This document shows positions 6,704-8,190 of a DNA stretch of 8,190 nt, in pieces. The position numbers were made by a program, and so were the translations under genes. Each line of letters begins with the position of its first letter. Position 1 is the first letter of the stretch. The DNA is from Chloroflexota bacterium. GTDB taxonomy: Bacteria > Chloroflexota > Dehalococcoidia > SM23-28-2. Location of the stretch: the NCBI GenBank assembly GCA_030691665.1, contig JAUYDU010000482.1:1-8190 (forward strand), written 5' to 3'. The notes below the pieces were generated by a model. It worked only from the letters and a program-made list of their open reading frames with translations. It was not told the DNA's origin and ran no database searches.

Positions 6704-7507
6704 CTACGTCGGTGGCTCCACCTTGATCTTCTTGTTGTTGACGTCCTTGATGTCTATCACCAGCTCCATCCGCAGTTCGCGGCCGTCGGCGTAGAAGCCG
6801 CTGCCCCGGATCTCCATGCGCGCCGGCCAGCCGCCCTTCTCGGCCAGCCAGACGTCCACCGATATCTTCTGAATGAGATAGTTCGGGTCGCTGTCCGGGC
6901 CGATGATCTTGGCCAGCGCTTCACCTTTCGCCACCCCCGACAGGCTGTAGTGGAGTGTCTCGGTGCCGTTCACGGTCTCCGACTGAGACTGCACTGCTGA
7001 CAGGTTCAGCTCAAGAAAGAGGGCCTGGCAGACGTCCCGCGCCTGATAGGGGATGACCTCGCCCGGTCGCTCCAGCCAGCGCCCGTCCACCTGCGCCCAG
7101 CCCTCGTTGCCGATGACGATGATCGGTAGGGGGAAAGCCCCACCGGTGATCACCGCCGAGATACGGTTGGGAGCCACGAAGTCGGCGTCAACCTGGTAGT
7201 CCCATAGAAAGGGGCCTATGAACTGGTGCCCGCGGGCGGGAGTAGCGGTGGCTCCTTCTTCGGCGGTGGCGGTCGGTTGCGGCAAGGGCGTGCTCTCCCC
7301 TGAGGGCTGCGGCGACTCCAGCTTGAGATGAGAGGTGAAGCGGTACGTCTTGAACGCCTCAAGAGCGCTGCAAGGGGCGAGGGTGGTAGCCTCCCCTGTC
7401 GTGGGGATAGCCGTAGGGGAGGCCGGCGTTGGTGATCCCCCGCCGCCGCAGGCGACGGCAACAACAGCAGCTAGAGCCACCGCTGTGGCTAGGGCCAGGC
7501 TTCGCAT
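6704..7507 (-). CDS. Putative membrane-anchored lipoprotein (LppX/LprG-like style)
   Basis: This 267-residue secreted protein has a short basic start (MRS), a hydrophobic segment (4-19) and a lipobox ending AVAC with Cys20 as the likely lipidated residue. Next is a Gly/Thr/Pro-rich low-complexity linker (21-45, again 66-92), then a beta-rich domain with features such as FTSHLKL (57-63), GWAQVDGRWLERPGE (136-150) and, near the end, WPARMEIRGSG and LRMELVIDIKDVN. Repeating beta strands of this sort resemble the LolA/LppX/LprG half-barrel fold that carries lipids or hydrophobic molecules, but the match is by style only. Cys46 and Cys160 could form a disulfide. The frame is open to 7543, but the ATG at 7507 has a GGAG Shine-Dalgarno 6 bases upstream, and the promoter -10 lies at 7539-7534, inside the longer version. 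Function is unknown. Confidence 0.65.
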   Translation of the reverse strand: MRSLALATAVALAAVVAVACGGGGSPTPASPTAIPTTGEATTLAPCSALEAFKTYRFTSHLKLESPQPSGESTPLPQPTATAEEGATATPARGHQFIGPFLWDYQVDADFVAPNRISAVITGGAFPLPIIVIGNEGWAQVDGRWLERPGEVIPYQARDVCQALFLELNLSAVQSQSETVNGTETLHYSLSGVAKGEALAKIIGPDSDPNYLIQKISVDVWLAEKGGWPARMEIRGSGFYADGRELRMELVIDIKDVNNKKIKVEPPT

Positions 7508-7533
7508 CTCGCACTCCTTTCCGTGCTTGAAGA

Positions 7534-7562
7534 AGTCTAGCATCTCAGATAGGTCAAGTCAA
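7534..7562 (-). promoter_or_regulatory. Sigma-70-like promoter of the lipoprotein gene
   Basis: On the minus strand TTGACT (7562-7557) and TAGACT (7539-7534) are separated by 17 bases. A second TTGACC immediately follows the first box (7557-7552), sharing one base. Transcription would start near 7527, 20 bases before the ATG at 7507, which supports that start over the upstream one at 7543. Confidence 0.6.
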
Positions 7563-7645
7563 AGAACCCAAGCCCTGGATGGCATCTCCCCAATTCATGC
7601 TCTTTGGTGGGCAGGACCATACCCTGAAGGTCATTCACCAAATAG

Positions 7646-7661
7646 AACACCCCTGCGGATT
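7646..7661 (+). repeat. 16-nt inverted repeat partner of 6218-6233
   Basis: AACACCCCTGCGGATT, identical to the minus strand of 6218-6233. It runs into the first hairpin of the cluster at 7653-7724. Confidence 0.6.
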
Positions 7662-7724
7662 GAAACCTGCCTGCCGGCAGGCAGGTCCGCAGCTTGGATC
7701 GAAGCTGCGGGTTTTAACCCGCAG
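7653..7724. repeat. Hairpin repeat cluster C with an inserted palindrome
   Basis: Two CTGCGG-type hairpin units are joined head to tail. Unit 1 has CTGCGGA (7653-7659) and TCCGCAG (7686-7692), but between them lies a perfect palindrome (7666-7685, CCTGCCTGCC followed by its complement). Unit 2 (7705-7724) is intact: CTGCGGGTT, loop TT, AACCCGCAG. The junction itself forms a third stem, CCGCAGCTT (7687-7695) with AAGCTGCGG (7702-7710). Unit 1 looks like a unit-2-type repeat interrupted by a second palindromic repeat. No T-tract follows. Confidence 0.6.
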
Positions 7725-7857
7725 AGAGCAATCAAATTGTTAAGGACGAACAGGCTGCGGTCGGGCATCACCGCCTCTTTCGCTTCCCCGGAAACATGAA
7801 CCATTGGAACGCTATCAAGCCTTGCCCTGGCTGGCTAGATTCCTGCACCCCAGTTTC

Positions 7858-7873
7858 CACCCGCAAGCGGGTG
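7858..7873. repeat. Perfect hairpin upstream of the CapA-like gene
   Basis: CACCCGC pairs with GCGGGTG around an AA loop, 42 bases before the annotated ATG. It may be a regulatory hairpin or another short repeat. No T-tract follows. Confidence 0.4.
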
Positions 7874-7915
7874 ACCCTTATGAAGCCGGCGGGGCGATGT
7901 GATAGAGTGAAGGCG

Positions 7916-8190
7916 ATGTCCCCACAGGGGGCGGCCCCTTGTGGGCCGTTGGGAGGTTCAGAAGCGATCCGCTGCCGCCTAATAGCCATCGCAGTTATCT
8001 GCCTGGCCATCGCTCTCGCTCCAGCCTGCGGCGATGAGCAGAAGGCCGGGTTATCGATAGGCAGACCCTCGCCTACGGCCTCGCCCGGGGCGACAGCTTT
8101 CCCCTCATCGACCCCTGAGCCTGCCCTGAGCGCGGCCGATGGGCCGTCCTTCACCCTGGTGGCCGTGGGCGACGTCATGTTGGGCCGCAG
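7916..8190 (+). CDS. CapA-family lipoprotein (poly-gamma-glutamate synthesis type), N-terminal fragment
   Basis: An open frame of 91 codons continues past the window end. After a hydrophobic segment (22-36) comes a lipobox APAC with Cys38 as the likely lipidated residue. Then there is a Ser/Pro/Thr-rich linker (47-75), then FTLVAVGDVMLGR (79-91). 'VGDVMLGR' is the first metal-binding motif of the CapA/PGA_cap calcineurin-like phosphoesterase family, found in extracellular CapA proteins tied to poly-gamma-glutamate or related envelope polymers. Enzymatic activity of such lipoproteins is often unproved. The ATG at 7916 has only a weak AAGG upstream and would make an unusually long n-region of about 20 residues containing a strong hairpin. 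An ATC at 7967 with GGGAGG 10 bases upstream would give a signal peptide of normal length, so the start is uncertain. Confidence 0.72.
   Translation, partial: MSPQGAAPCGPLGGSEAIRCRLIAIAVICLAIALAPACGDEQKAGLSIGRPSPTASPGATAFPSSTPEPALSAADGPSFTLVAVGDVMLGR
7921..7945 (+). other. Strong hairpin at the 5' end of the CapA-like gene
   Basis: CCCACA-GGGG (7921-7930) pairs with CCCC-T-TGTGGG (7935-7945) around a GCGG loop with one bulged T. It lies directly after the ATG at 7916 and directly before a GGGAGG at 7951-7956. It would hamper initiation at 7916 and fits better as part of a leader. Confidence 0.5.

Larger units (their letters stand above)
7508..7915. other. 408-base non-coding region between divergent lipoprotein genes
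   Basis: It contains the lipoprotein promoter (7534-7562), the 16-nt repeat (7646-7661), the hairpin cluster (7653-7724) and a hairpin at 7858-7873. No gene is supported on either strand; open frames here have no recognisable protein or start signal. No convincing promoter for the CapA-like gene was found. Confidence 0.6.

Noticed and set aside
7653..7724. Hairpin cluster as a CRISPR array
   Set aside because: The units are palindromes joined directly, with no equal-length unique spacers between repeats.
7768..8178. Minus-strand frame (136 codons) at the window end
   Set aside because: It is opposite the CapA-like lipoprotein, whose lipobox and VGDVMLGR motif decide the strand.

Overview
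The window is GC-rich, mostly metabolic DNA. It has a compact minus-strand block (about 1-4731), then a plus-strand dehydrogenase (4869-5957), then a looser, repeat-bearing stretch with a small DNA-binding protein, a lipoprotein and the start of a second lipoprotein (5958-8190). No rRNA, tRNA, CRISPR array or transposase gene is visible. The gene mix (ICM-type split acyl-CoA mutase, ADP-forming acyl-CoA synthetase beta subunit, archaeal-style glucose dehydrogenase-like enzyme, Thr/Pro-rich lipoproteins, free-standing excisionase-type HTH protein, many short paired hairpins) suggests an uncultured Chloroflexota, perhaps Dehalococcoidia. This is inferred from protein style, not from a marker gene.

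Minus-strand block, in transcription order: the 3' part of a SAM-dependent methyltransferase that seems to have lost its N-terminal half (4366-4731); a 377-residue protein with two C-terminal [4Fe-4S] motifs and extra cysteine clusters (3182-4315); a thioesterase-like N-terminal remnant (2795-3037); the large subunit of a B12-dependent acyl-CoA mutase (1062-2729); the beta (ATP-grasp) subunit of an ADP-forming acyl-CoA synthetase with its own good promoter (288-980); and the first 38 codons of an MBL-fold hydrolase (1-115). The mutase carries Phe and Gln at the two positions that separate isobutyryl-CoA mutase from methylmalonyl-CoA mutase (Tyr and Arg). A plausible shared job for mutase plus synthetase is to rearrange a branched acyl-CoA and recover the thioester energy as ATP. 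The cobalamin-binding small mutase subunit and the synthetase alpha subunit are both missing from the window.

Plus strand: a zinc-dependent, glucose-dehydrogenase-like medium-chain dehydrogenase with a good sigma-70-like promoter. Downstream is a 459-base gap with repeats, then a 71-residue excisionase/BldC-type HTH protein behind a structured leader with possible operator half-sites. Converging on it is a 267-residue lipoprotein with a clear promoter. After another repeat-rich gap, a CapA-family lipoprotein begins and runs off the end.

The least explained signal is a set of short repeat elements (134-236, 6144-6201, 7653-7724) built from hairpin-forming arms. In the first two, the arms are inverted copies of each other whose differences include compensatory base-pair changes, so the folded structure appears to be conserved.
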